Shown piece by piece: positions 1 to 8,072 of a DNA stretch of 64,000 nucleotides (position 1 is the first letter of the stretch; each line of letters begins with the position of its first letter). Where the stretch lies: positions 957,501 through 1,021,500 of the forward strand of contig NZ_CP106759.1 of NCBI RefSeq assembly GCF_025642255.1, written 5' to 3'. Under the pieces are notes generated by a model. The model was given only the letters and a program-made list of their open reading frames with translations, did no database searches and had not been told where the DNA came from. The position numbers and the translations under genes were made by a program. This DNA is from Stenotrophomonas maltophilia (GTDB lineage: Bacteria > Pseudomonadota > Gammaproteobacteria > Xanthomonadales > Xanthomonadaceae).

Positions 1-967
1 CCGGTGGCACCAGTGAGGGCAGGTGCGAGCGTTCGACACGGGCCAGCAGCGTCTGGCCGTCCTCGAGCACCGTCTGCGGATCGAAACCCTGTGATTCCAG
101 CCAGGCCCGCGCGCTGTGCCGCGCGTGCTGCGGGCCGATCTCGGCAATGTCGCCGGCCTGCCAGCGCACGCCGTCGATGGCAGGCGCCTGCAGGCGCAGC
201 CAGTACACCGGTCCGCCCTGGCTGCCGGGATTGAGGTGCCGGCGTTGCAGCAGCGTCCACGGCTGATATTCGGCCGGGCTCCAGTCGGGCAGTTCGCTGG
301 CCCCACCGGCAAGTTGTCCGAGCAGTTGCTGCCAGTGCCGCAGTGCAGCGGGATCGGCGTTGTCGACCTCGATGGCGTCGAACAGGGCATGTGCGCCGTG
401 CTGGCGCAGCCAGTCGTCGAGCTGGTGACCGAAGGCGCAGAAGTGACCGTAGCTGCGATCACCCAGGGCGAGAACGCCGTACGAAAGATGCTGCAGCGAT
501 GACGGCAGGGCCATCACATGGCGCAGGAAGGGCACTGCATGATCGGGCGGGTCGCCTTCGCCGGTGGTACTGGCGATGAACAGTGCACGCTGGCTGCCGG
601 CCAGCAAGGTGGCGTCGACCTCATGCAGACCGCGCACACGCACCGGCACGCCGGCACCACGCAATGCCTCGGCACTGCGTTCGGCCAGTTCGCGGGCGAA
701 GCCGGTCTGGCTGGACCAGACCAGCAGGATCGGCGCGACGTCGCCAGAGGCAGCATCGTCGCGCGGTCGCCCACGCCACCACAGTGCGGTGCAGACCAGT
801 GCATAGAGCGCGGTGGAGATGATGGCGATCTGCGATTGCCGCGCCGGCGGTGCGCCCTGCCACCAGGCTTCGCCGAGATGCAGTCGCAGCAGCGCCCAGC
901 CGATCAGCGCCAGCAGGATCAGTACAAGCGCGTTGCCGAGCAGCGCGCGCGACGGCCGTGCGCTCAT
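1..967 (-). CDS. Membrane-anchored flavodoxin/NADPH reductase (sulfite-reductase-flavoprotein type), C-terminus off the window
   Basis: This gene likely passes electrons from NADPH through FAD and FMN to a membrane or periplasmic acceptor. Reading from the ATG at 967, residues 7-29 and about 46-64 are hydrophobic helices. A flavodoxin domain follows from about residue 78 (LVWSSQTGFARELA is the FMN phosphate loop, STTGEGDPPD a second FMN loop). The start of a cytochrome-P450-reductase-like FAD domain follows from about residue 230. The 322 visible codons stop at the window edge, so the NADP site is not seen. The start overlaps the apbE stop as ATGA, which indicates translational coupling. It is the last visible gene of the iron operon that includes PepSY, DUF2271 and ApbE. 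The function in cross-membrane electron flow is inferred from domains and neighbours. Confidence 0.85.
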   Translation of the reverse strand, partial: MSARPSRALLGNALVLILLALIGWALLRLHLGEAWWQGAPPARQSQIAIISTALYALVCTALWWRGRPRDDAASGDVAPILLVWSSQTGFARELAERSAEALRGAGVPVRVRGLHEVDATLLAGSQRALFIASTTGEGDPPDHAVPFLRHVMALPSSLQHLSYGVLALGDRSYGHFCAFGHQLDDWLRQHGAHALFDAIEVDNADPAALRHWQQLLGQLAGGASELPDWSPAEYQPWTLLQRRHLNPGSQGGPVYWLRLQAPAIDGVRWQAGDIAEIGPQHARHSARAWLESQGFDPQTVLEDGQTLLARVERSHLPSLVPP

Positions 968-1935
968 GCGTCCCGCTCGTCGAGCAGGCGCTGGAAGGCG
1001 CTGCTGAGAAACTCGTGCGGGCCATCCGCTGCGCGATGCAGGTAGCGTGCGGCCAGTCCTTCGCGTTCGGCCAGCGCCATGCCGTGCTCGCGGCCGAGTA
1101 CGGTGAGTGCGGTGGCCCAGGCATCAGCATGCATCGCGTCGTCGGCGACCACCGTCACCGCCGCTGCAACCTGGCGTACCGGCCTGCCGGTGCGCGGGTC
1201 GAGGCTGTGGCTGTAGGCCTCGCCATCGGCCTGATAGTGATGCCAGCGATCGCCGGAGGTAGCGACCGCCTTGCCGTCCAGCGCCAGCACCCGCGGTGGT
1301 GTTTTGGCGTGCGCGTCTTCTTCCGGCGCCGATTCCACCAGCACGCGCCACCGTTGGCCATCGGGCTTGCGGCCGTAGCCGGCCAGTTCGCCACCGACCT
1401 CGATCAGTGCAGCAGCGATGCCCTGATCGCGCAGCCACGCGGCCACGTGATCGACGCCGAACCCCTTGGCGATCGCAGAGAGATCCAGTTCCAGTCCGCC
1501 GGGTTGCAGCAGCGCATCGCCGCGCCATTGCAACCGCTGCCAACCGCAGCGCTCGCGCGTGGCCTGCACGGCGGCGGCATCGGGTTGGCGGCGTTCGCCG
1601 GCATGTGCACCGAAACCCCACAGTGCCACCAGCGGGCCGATGGTGGGATCGAACGCACCGTCGCTGGCGGCGGCGATGGACTGCGCGCAGGACAGGACGT
1701 GACGGGTTTCGGCAGGCAGGGTGCACCACTGGCCTGCATCGGCGCTGTTGTAGCGGCTGAGGTCCGAGCCGGCGTCCCACGTACTCATCTGCGCGACCAC
1801 ATCATCCAGGCGCGCCTGGATGCCGGCGTGCAGCGGGTGCAGGTCGCGCTGGCGCGGCGCGACCAGCGACACGCTCCAGGTGGTGCCCATGGTGGTGCCG
1901 CCGAGGCGGGCGATGTCGAGCAGGGAATCGGTCAT
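964..1935 (-). CDS. apbE: FAD:protein FMN transferase ApbE
   Basis: ApbE attaches FMN covalently, through a phosphoester bond, to a Ser/Thr in exported flavoproteins, using FAD as donor and Mg2+. The 323-residue protein begins with the family hallmark GGTTMGTTWSV (residues 12-22). It also has MSTWDAGSDLSRYN, SDGAFDPTIGPLVALWGFG and an ATSGDRWHHY region near the C-terminal FAD/Mg site. No clear signal peptide or lipobox is visible, unlike many periplasmic ApbE proteins, so where it acts is uncertain. Its 3' end overlaps the reductase start by 4 bases. The candidate substrate is the DUF2271 protein two genes upstream, which carries DGVTGPT. Confidence 0.93.
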   Translation of the reverse strand: MTDSLLDIARLGGTTMGTTWSVSLVAPRQRDLHPLHAGIQARLDDVVAQMSTWDAGSDLSRYNSADAGQWCTLPAETRHVLSCAQSIAAASDGAFDPTIGPLVALWGFGAHAGERRQPDAAAVQATRERCGWQRLQWRGDALLQPGGLELDLSAIAKGFGVDHVAAWLRDQGIAAALIEVGGELAGYGRKPDGQRWRVLVESAPEEDAHAKTPPRVLALDGKAVATSGDRWHHYQADGEAYSHSLDPRTGRPVRQVAAAVTVVADDAMHADAWATALTVLGREHGMALAEREGLAARYLHRAADGPHEFLSSAFQRLLDERDA

Positions 1936-1987
1936 GACGGGGCGTGGCGGCTGCGATGCCGGGGCGTGCCCGGCATCGCGGTCCCCA

Positions 1988-2791
1988 TTACTGCGGCAGC
2001 ACTTCCAGCGTGGCCACGTAGCTCAGGCGACGCTTGGCGGCCTGCTTCACCGAGGTCTTGTTGTCTTCAGTGCCGGTTTCCAGCCAGTACATGCCGGCTT
2101 CCGGCCAGGTCACCTTGATTTCGCCCTTGGCGTCGCTGGTCACCTTCAGTTCGTCCTGCGCGTTGCGGTAGCGGGTGGCGCCGCGCACGATCTCGAAGGC
2201 AAGGCCAGCCGTCGGCTTGCCGTCGACCAGCACGCGGAAAGTGGCTTCCTCGCCGGCGAACAGGTCGTTCGGGTGACCGACCGCAACCAGCTCGATGCCG
2301 CGGTTGGTCGGCTTCAGTGCGGTATCGTTCGGCGCGCCATTGGTCACGAACGTCTCCACGCGGCCGACCGACTGGCTCACTTCCAGCTTCTCCGCGTCCT
2401 TGGGCAGTTCGCCGAAGGTGGCGGCGGTACCGCGCCAGCGCTTGCGCTCGCCGTTCTGTTCGTAGGTGGCGAACAGGCCGTCATTGACCGAAGCGATGCG
2501 GTAAGTGCCCTGCTGCTTCAGCTCCAGATCGAACACGCTGCGGTACTTGCCGGTCGAGGCGTTCTGCGGCTGCACGGTGCTGCCGTCCGGCGCGGTGATC
2601 ACCAGCGATTCCAGGCGCAGCGGCACGTGGTTGAAGTAGAACAGGTCGTTGGAGACCGCACCATCAACAGTGATCCACGGCGCATTGCCGGCGATCACGG
2701 TCTGCGAAGGCAGCAGCCAGGCCTTGTGGGCGAGTGCGGAAAAGGGAAGGGCAGCGGCCAGAGCGGCGGCGAGGACGAGCGTGCGCTTCAT
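1988..2791 (-). CDS. DUF4198 family exported protein
   Basis: The protein has 267 residues with a clear Sec signal peptide ending ...PFSALA, so the mature protein would begin with histidine (HKAWLLPS). DUF4198 proteins (loosely tied to metal uptake) commonly expose such an N-terminal His-x-x-W segment. The rest reads as two beta-sandwich parts: residues about 22-150, and 170-265 with an Ig-like segment ([22 protein letters not shown]). It sits between the DUF2271 and apbE genes in one leftward operon. A periplasmic metal-binding or partner role in iron reduction is inference; no catalytic motif is visible. Confidence 0.75.
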   Translation of the reverse strand: MKRTLVLAAALAAALPFSALAHKAWLLPSQTVIAGNAPWITVDGAVSNDLFYFNHVPLRLESLVITAPDGSTVQPQNASTGKYRSVFDLELKQQGTYRIASVNDGLFATYEQNGERKRWRGTAATFGELPKDAEKLEVSQSVGRVETFVTNGAPNDTALKPTNRGIELVAVGHPNDLFAGEEATFRVLVDGKPTAGLAFEIVRGATRYRNAQDELKVTSDAKGEIKVTWPEAGMYWLETGTEDNKTSVKQAAKRRLSYVATLEVLPQ

Positions 2792-2820
2792 GCGGAAGAC
2801 TCCAGGGACGTTGGATGGGT

Positions 2821-2896
2821 GGGGTCAGAGCCCTTCCTGCGGAAGGGATCCGACCCCGGAGTCAAATCCCCTTCCAACGGAAAGGGCTCTGACCCC
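2821..2896. repeat. Intergenic palindromic repeat, two copies facing each other
   Basis: The first unit (2821-2857) runs GGGGTCAGAGCCC, a short spacer with paired CTTCC/GGAAG, then GGATCCGACCCC. The second (about 2865-2896) is a diverged inverted copy ending GGGCTCTGACCCC. A third copy lies at 31946-31980. These look like small dispersed repeats able to form hairpins. Here the pair lies between the DUF2271 and DUF4198 genes and could trim or attenuate the operon message. Confidence 0.7.
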
Positions 2897-2907
2897 GGCT
2901 CAGGCGG

Positions 2908-3426
2908 TTACGGTTTGATGGCGAGGGTCACCTGGCCCAGTTCGGTGGCGCCCTGCGCCTTGCCGTTCTGTGCGGCGGTGGCCGGCCAGGTGAAGGGGAT
3001 CTTCAGCAGTTCGCGGCCACCGACTTCGCGCACCGCTTCCACCACCAGGGTGTAGTTGCCCGGGGCCAGCTGCTTCAGCGCCGGCTGCTTGTCGTTGAAC
3101 GACAGCGCGTGCTTGCCGGCCGGGCGGGTTGGGCCGGTCACGCCGTCCACCGGCACCTGCAGGGTGCGGCCGCTCTTGCGCCACCACTGGCGCAGGTCGG
3201 GCAGCCACTTGGTGCCATGGCCTTCGTTGTTGCTGGTCTGCTGGTACCAGACCGACAGGTTGGCCGCGACTTTCTGGTCGGCGCCTTCCAGCCACACCGC
3301 TACGTAGGGACGGTGATACTCGGCGACATTGAGCTTGGGCACCTCGACGTTGATGTCGAGCGTGGCGGCATAGGCCGGCGAGGTGGCCAGCAGGCCGCTG
3401 AGGGCGATGGTCAGGGTGACGCGCAT
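2908..3426 (-). CDS. DUF2271 exported protein with flavinylation-like motif
   Basis: The protein has 172 residues with a signal peptide cut after about residue 20 (SPAYA). The mature domain (NVEVPKLNVAEYHRPYVAVW, then a Trp-rich stretch WLPDLRQWWR) matches the DUF2271 pattern. Residues 94-100 read DGVTGPT, close to the ApbE target consensus D-G-x-(S/T)-G-A-(S/T), with Pro in place of Ala and T100 as the predicted FMN acceptor. The gene lies in the operon with PepSY, DUF4198, apbE and an NADPH-flavodoxin reductase, so a role as flavinylated periplasmic electron carrier or ferric reductase is a reasonable inference. Covalent FMN is not demonstrated. Confidence 0.8.
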   Translation of the reverse strand: MRVTLTIALSGLLATSPAYAATLDINVEVPKLNVAEYHRPYVAVWLEGADQKVAANLSVWYQQTSNNEGHGTKWLPDLRQWWRKSGRTLQVPVDGVTGPTRPAGKHALSFNDKQPALKQLAPGNYTLVVEAVREVGGRELLKIPFTWPATAAQNGKAQGATELGQVTLAIKP

Positions 3427-3457
3427 GGGGCGGCTCCGGTGAAGGGGATTCGATGGT

Positions 3458-4096
3458 TCAGTGGATCAGCAGCAGGGCGATCAACAGCGGGATCATCAGG
3501 CCGAGGCCGACCAGCGGCCAGGTCATGCGCCGCTGCCGTGCATGCAGGTGCAGCAGGAACAGGCCGGTGATGCAGAACACCAGGCAGGCCACGGCGAACA
3601 GGTCCAGGAACCAGCCCCACGCCGGGCCCGCGTTGCGCCCCTTGTGCAGGTCGTTGAGGTAGGACACCACGCCGCGGGAGGTTGATTCGTATTCCACCGC
3701 GCCGGTTTCGCGATCGATGCTGAGCCAGGCGTCGCCGCCGGGTCGCGGCAACGACAAGTAGATCTCCTCGGCCGACCACTCGGCCGGGCGACCGCCGATG
3801 GCGATGCCCAGCTGCGTATCCAGCCATTGCCGGGCCGGGCGGGGGATCGGCGCGTGGCCGTCCTCGCGCGTGCCGAGCTGGCCGAGCAGATCGGCCGGCA
3901 GTTGCAGCTGCTGGTTCTGCACCTCGGGCTTGGCCTCGATCTTCGCTGCATGGTTGAGGGTCAACCCGGTCACCGCGAACAGCAGCATGCCGATCAGGCA
4001 CACCGCCGAGCTGATCCAGTGCCACTGGTGCAGCGTCCGCAGCCAGAAGCCGCGGCTCTGTTGCTGTTGCACGTTGGAGGGAGCGGAACGGCTCAC
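3458..4096 (-). CDS. PepSY-associated transmembrane protein
   Basis: The protein has 212 residues. A first membrane helix lies around residues 27-50 ([20 protein letters not shown]). A periplasmic PepSY-like segment follows ([20 protein letters not shown]), and two C-terminal helices begin near residues 160 and 190. The histidines in the first helix region (LHQWHW) and in LNDLH and LLHLHARQ are typical of PepSY_TM proteins that may bind haem and carry electrons across the membrane. The N-terminus carries the [13 protein letters not shown] pattern seen in this family next to TonB receptors. It starts 32 bases upstream of the DUF2271 gene; with apbE and the reductase it forms the redox arm of the operon. 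Confidence 0.85.
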   Translation of the reverse strand: MSRSAPSNVQQQQSRGFWLRTLHQWHWISSAVCLIGMLLFAVTGLTLNHAAKIEAKPEVQNQQLQLPADLLGQLGTREDGHAPIPRPARQWLDTQLGIAIGGRPAEWSAEEIYLSLPRPGGDAWLSIDRETGAVEYESTSRGVVSYLNDLHKGRNAGPAWGWFLDLFAVACLVFCITGLFLLHLHARQRRMTWPLVGLGLMIPLLIALLLIH

Positions 4097-4211
4097 GACG
4101 GGATTCAGGACGGATGCGGACTGCGCATTACATCATTGATGAGAATAGCTCGCAATTGCGTATCGTTCTGTATCCCGGTACCGGCCAAGGCCGGCACCGG
4201 GCAGGGTCGCC

Positions 4212-6632
4212 TCAGAACTTCGCGTTGAGCGAGATCCAGTAGCTGCGGCGCTGGTCCTTGGTCGCGTAATCGTCCACGCAGCTGAACTCGCTCTGGCTGA
4301 TCAGCAGGCACGACTGCGAGACGAAGTCCTTGTCGAGCAGGTTGTTGACGCGTGCGTTGACGGTCAGCCATGCGTTGGCCTTCCAGCTGCCGCCGAGGTG
4401 GAAGATCGTGTAGTCCTCGTAGACGCGGTCGTGGCTGTTGCCGGCCGCATCGAGGATCGTATCGCGGTAGCGGTCGTAGCGGCCTTCGCCGATCAGCGAC
4501 AGACTGACCGCGTCGCTGACCTGCCAGTTGAGGCTGGCGTTGGCCATATGCCGGGCCGGCATGGTGCCACTGATCGGCAGTCCCTTCTGCGGGCCACTGG
4601 TCTGTTCGCTGCGGGTCCAGGTGTAGTTGCCCCGCAGCTGCAGGGTTTCCAGCAGATCGACGTGCGCGGCCAGTTCGGCGCCACGGGTTTCGGCCTTGTC
4701 GATGTTCACGCTCTGGGTGAAGGTGCTGTAGCCCAGCGAGGCCCAGCCCGGCCCGATGTCCACGCAGTAGCCGCTGCCGGCCGGAGCCACTTCGCAGTTC
4801 GGGAAGGTGCCGCCGCTGGCGATCTTGTCTTCGAACCGGTTGAAGAAGCCGGTGACGTTGAAGCCCCAGCGCTGGCCTTCGTAGTAGGCAGCCAGCTCGT
4901 AGTTGGTGCTGGTTTCCGGCTTGAGGTTCGGCGAACCCACCAGCGGCAGCACGCCCTGCCCACCGAAGCCGGTGATGCCCGGGAACAGCTGGTCCGGGCG
5001 CGGGGTCTTGTAGCCGGTGCTGACACCGCCCTTGAAGGTCCATGCGTCGCTCGCATTCCACACCAGGTAGCCGCGCGGGCTGACATGGCTGCCGAACACG
5101 TTGTGGTCGTCGTAGCGCAGGCCGAAGGTCGCCGTGAGGGTATCGGTCAGTGCCCAGTTGTCCTCCGCGAACAGGGCCCACATGCGGTGCTTCTGCCGGG
5201 TGTTGCTGCGGTAGCCGGCGCCATCCATGCCGAACACCCCGTCGACCATGTCGGTGTCGTTGTACTGTCCGCCAACGGTCAGCTTGTGCGCGCCGAAATC
5301 GAGGTCGAGCATCGTGTCGAGCACGTAACCCTCAAGCTCCATCGTGCGCAGCGGACGTGGCAAGAACGCCTGCAGGCGCGCCATCTCGCTCGGGTCGAGG
5401 GCCGACAGTGCATTGCCACGACCGGCCGCACAGTTGTTGGCGGCGCCGGTGCGGCGGCAGACGTCATTCCACAGCGTCTGCAGGTTGGCGCGCTCGTCCA
5501 GGGTCAGTGGCAGCGAACGGCCGAGGTTGCTGCTCTTGCTGTGGGTCAGCGAGGTCTGCCAGGTGCCGAAGCTGTAGCGGCCCTGATGGGTCAGCGATAC
5601 CTGGTCACGCTCATAGCGCTGGTAGGCGGTGTAGCCCACGCGCGGCTGCACCACGCGGCGGGTGATGGTGCCGCCGCCATCCGGATCGGGGATGACCGCA
5701 TTGCCGACGCGCCACAGGCTGGCCAGGCTGTCGAGCGTGCCGGTCTGGCCCTCGCTGTTGTCGTACTTCTGCCGCGACACGTCGTAGTCCAGCCACAGTT
5801 CGTGGTCGTCATTGACGTGGACGTTCAGGCGCACGCCCGTGTTCCAGTTGGTGTTGGCCACCGACTTGCCGCCACCTCCGAAGCCGATGCTGCGTTCCCA
5901 CAGGGTGCCATCGGGCAACGGCAGCGCATCCCATTCCGGATTGGACGCCTTCGCATCGTAGTAGCTGCCGCGCACGGACAGGCCCAGGCGGTCCTTCAGC
6001 AGCGGACCACTCAGGTACACGTCGGTGCTGCGGGCATCGCCGAACTGGTCGTCCTGCTGCACGGTGAAGCCCTGGGTCAGCGCGCCGTGCCAGCTGTCCT
6101 GGTTGCGGCGGGTGATGATGTTGATGACACCGCCCATCGCATCCGAGCCGTACAGCGTGGACATCGGGCCGCGCACCACTTCGATGCGCTCGATCGCATC
6201 CAGCGGCGGCAGGTAGGAGAACTGTCCGCCACCGAAGTTGTTGGGATACAGCTGGCCGACGTTGCTCTGGCGGCGGCCGTCGATCAGTACCAGGGTGTAT
6301 TCCGAGGGCAGGCCACGCATGGAGACGGTGGCGCGGCCATTCTTGTCGGTGGCTTCCAGGCCGACGTCGATGCCTTCCACATCGCGCAGCGCATCGACCA
6401 GGCTGGTGTAGGGGCGCTTGCTCAGTTCCTCGCGGCTGACCACGCTGATGCTGGCCGGGGCATCGGTGATCTTCTGTTCGAAGCCGGAGGCGGTGACGAC
6501 GACCTTGTCCAGGGTCTGCGGCGCACCGGCGATCTCTGCATGGGCGAAAGCAGGGGCCGCCATCGCTGCCAGCACGGCGCTGGTCAGCAGGGGGCGGGAC
6601 AGGGACGAACGGACACGATGGCGCTGGGCCAT
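4212..6632 (-). CDS. TonB-dependent siderophore-type receptor
   Basis: This is an outer-membrane gated beta-barrel for a ferric-siderophore-like ligand. The chosen ATG at 6632 has a GAGGT ribosome site and gives 806 residues with a signal peptide ending AFAHA. The TonB box region is DKVVVTAS. The plug follows with SLVDALRDVEGIDVG, SMRGLPSEYTLVLIDGRR and GSDAMGGVINIITRR, the FepA/CirA/BtuB-like hallmark. The barrel ends with the outer-membrane signature ...YWISLNAKF (terminal Phe). An upstream ATG at 6686 would add 18 residues but spoils the signal peptide. It heads the PepSY-DUF2271-ApbE genes, and a Fur-like box lies upstream at 7297. The ligand cannot be read from sequence. Confidence 0.93.
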   Translation of the reverse strand: MAQRHRVRSSLSRPLLTSAVLAAMAAPAFAHAEIAGAPQTLDKVVVTASGFEQKITDAPASISVVSREELSKRPYTSLVDALRDVEGIDVGLEATDKNGRATVSMRGLPSEYTLVLIDGRRQSNVGQLYPNNFGGGQFSYLPPLDAIERIEVVRGPMSTLYGSDAMGGVINIITRRNQDSWHGALTQGFTVQQDDQFGDARSTDVYLSGPLLKDRLGLSVRGSYYDAKASNPEWDALPLPDGTLWERSIGFGGGGKSVANTNWNTGVRLNVHVNDDHELWLDYDVSRQKYDNSEGQTGTLDSLASLWRVGNAVIPDPDGGGTITRRVVQPRVGYTAYQRYERDQVSLTHQGRYSFGTWQTSLTHSKSSNLGRSLPLTLDERANLQTLWNDVCRRTGAANNCAAGRGNALSALDPSEMARLQAFLPRPLRTMELEGYVLDTMLDLDFGAHKLTVGGQYNDTDMVDGVFGMDGAGYRSNTRQKHRMWALFAEDNWALTDTLTATFGLRYDDHNVFGSHVSPRGYLVWNASDAWTFKGGVSTGYKTPRPDQLFPGITGFGGQGVLPLVGSPNLKPETSTNYELAAYYEGQRWGFNVTGFFNRFEDKIASGGTFPNCEVAPAGSGYCVDIGPGWASLGYSTFTQSVNIDKAETRGAELAAHVDLLETLQLRGNYTWTRSEQTSGPQKGLPISGTMPARHMANASLNWQVSDAVSLSLIGEGRYDRYRDTILDAAGNSHDRVYEDYTIFHLGGSWKANAWLTVNARVNNLLDKDFVSQSCLLISQSEFSCVDDYATKDQRRSYWISLNAKF

Positions 6633-6779
6633 GGCAGATACCTCGAAAGATGCAGAGAGGTGCGATGCCGGGCGCGGAGCGCGCACGGCAGGCAGGGAAA
6701 GCCCGGTCAGGGGCGGCAGGGATGAAGCAGGCAGCGGCGTGTGGACGCGACCGCGCAGGCGGTCACGTCGGGCCGTGGA

Positions 6780-7259
6780 TCAGGCGAGCGGCGGCGCCTG
6801 GCCGCGTTGCTGGCGACGCCCGGGCGCGTCGGCCCAGGGCGTGTCCGGAGCGGCCAGCGGCCAGTCCGGGCGCACACCGGGCATGGCCGGCGTGGCGGGT
6901 ACGAGTTCAAGTTCGGTACGCAGCCACTGGCTGGCCAGCAGCAGCGGCGGCGCCTTCTCGGCCGCTTTTACCGGGGCGGAGGCACAGCGGCGCAGCTTGG
7001 CCGGGGCTTCTTCCTGCAACGGGCCTTCGCCGCCACGTTCTTCCAGCGGCATCTGCAAGGTCATCGCTGTGGCCGGGTGCGGCAGCAGCGGCAGAGTGCC
7101 CAGCAGCAACGCCAGCATCGCCACCCATGCCAGCAGGCTGGCCAGCGCGGGACGCTGGCCGCGCATGGCGGTGCCCATCTTGCGATGGATGAGTGGGCGA
7201 GGGCGGAGCGGGCGCAGCAAGCGGGGGTCCCCAGATGGTTTGCCGGCAACGGCCAGCAT
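6780..7259 (-). CDS. Small inner-membrane protein with proline-rich tail ending GQAPPLA (DUF2946-like?)
   Basis: The protein has up to 159 residues and I do not recognise it firmly. A single hydrophobic segment (LASLLAWVAMLALLLGTLPL) is followed by a charged, proline-rich tail ending RGQAPPLA. Start codons at 7259, 7178 or 7166 are all possible; none has a strong ribosome site, and the shorter ones place the helix at the N-terminus like a signal anchor. It is the first gene after the Fur-like box at 7297 and directly precedes a TonB receptor gene. The protein at 10540-10932 holds the same position before piuA and shares the C-terminal GQAPP. An accessory role in receptor function is only inferred. 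Confidence 0.6.
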   Translation of the reverse strand: MLAVAGKPSGDPRLLRPLRPRPLIHRKMGTAMRGQRPALASLLAWVAMLALLLGTLPLLPHPATAMTLQMPLEERGGEGPLQEEAPAKLRRCASAPVKAAEKAPPLLLASQWLRTELELVPATPAMPGVRPDWPLAAPDTPWADAPGRRQQRGQAPPLA

Positions 7260-7296
7260 CAACGGGGCGTGATTGTAATGAGAGCTGTTAGCGGAT

Positions 7297-7315
7297 GCAA
7301 ATGAGAATGATTGCT
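7297..7315 (-). promoter_or_regulatory. Fur-box-like operator
   Basis: The plus-strand sequence GCAAATGAGAATGATTGCT matches the 19-base Fur consensus at about 12 of 19 positions, with overlapping AATGA-type hexamers. It lies about 40 bases before the first gene of the leftward TonB-receptor/PepSY/ApbE operon and just downstream of piuC. Iron-repressed expression of the operon is inferred. Confidence 0.65.
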
Positions 7316-7343
7316 AAAATGTAGGGGCGCGGACTGGAGTGGC

Positions 7344-8021
7344 TCAGACCTCGCTCCAGCGTCGCAGCAGGTTGTGATACACGCCGGTCAGCTGCAGCAC
7401 CGCATCAGCGTCGCCTCCGGTCTGTCGCAGGCGCTCGATGGACGTGTCCATTTCCCACAGCAGGCGACGCTGTACATCGTCGCGGATCATGCTCTGCACC
7501 CAGAAGAACGACGCCACGCGTGCGCCCCGGGTAACAGGATTGACCTGGTGCAGGCTGCTGGAGGGATAGACGATCAGGTCGCCGGCTGGCAGCCTCACCT
7601 CGTGCTCGCCGTAGGTGTCGCTGATGATCAGCTCGCCGCCGTCGTACTCGTCCGGCGCCGACAGGAACAGGGTGCAGGAGATGTCCGAGCGCAGCTGCTC
7701 GCCGTTGCCCAGGTTCATCACTGCGCCATCGACGTGGAAGCCGTAGGTGCCGCCGCCGCGGTAGCGGTTGAAGCGTGGGGGGAGGATCTTCAACGGCAGT
7801 GCCGCAGCGAAGAACAGCGGGCTGCGCCGCAGTGCGGCGAGCACGCCGGCACCCAGCTCGGCTTTCACTGGTGACGCGTCCGGCAGCTGTTCGTTGTGCT
7901 TCACCTGCGCACCCTGGGCACCCACGGTCTCGCGGCCATCGGTCCAGTCGGCGGTGTCCAGTTGCTGGCGGACCTGTGCCACTTCATCAGCGGTGAGCAC
8001 GTTGGGAATGTGCAGCAGCAT
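7344..8021 (-). CDS. piuC: Fe(II)/2-oxoglutarate-dependent PKHD-type hydroxylase, PiuC/YbiX family
   Basis: This is a 225-residue non-haem iron oxygenase of the PiuC family, whose genes accompany Fiu/PiuA siderophore receptors. The iron-binding facial triad is visible as H96-x-D98 ([11 protein letters not shown]) and H158 (SSSLHQV). R168 follows as the likely 2-oxoglutarate anchor, and the length and positions match E. coli YbiX. It starts 51 bases after the piuA stop, separated by a strong hairpin at 8040-8064. It is probably iron-repressed with piuA from the box at 10980. The natural substrate of the family is not settled. Confidence 0.92.
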   Translation of the reverse strand: MLLHIPNVLTADEVAQVRQQLDTADWTDGRETVGAQGAQVKHNEQLPDASPVKAELGAGVLAALRRSPLFFAAALPLKILPPRFNRYRGGGTYGFHVDGAVMNLGNGEQLRSDISCTLFLSAPDEYDGGELIISDTYGEHEVRLPAGDLIVYPSSSLHQVNPVTRGARVASFFWVQSMIRDDVQRRLLWEMDTSIERLRQTGGDADAVLQLTGVYHNLLRRWSEV

Positions 8022-8039
8022 GGTGTTGCCTCGTCGTTG

Positions 8040-8064
8040 CGCGGGGGAGCCGGGCTCCCCCGCG
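8040..8064 (-). terminator. Strong hairpin between piuA and piuC
   Basis: CGCGGGGGAGC pairs with GCTCCCCCGCG around a 3-base loop. There is no T-tract, so it is more likely an mRNA-stability element or attenuator that lowers piuC relative to piuA than a full terminator. Confidence 0.5.
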
Positions 8065-8072
8065 CCAGGACA

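Noticed and set aside
4136..4154. Possible second Fur-like site between the TonB receptor and PepSY genes (ATTGATGAGAATAGCTCGC)
   Set aside because: Only about 10 of 19 consensus positions match and it lies in a short gap within the operon; too weak to call.
4175..4200. Palindrome CCGGTACCGGCC/GGCCGGCACCGG after the TonB receptor
   Set aside because: Has an imperfect stem and no T-tract, so I did not call it a terminator.
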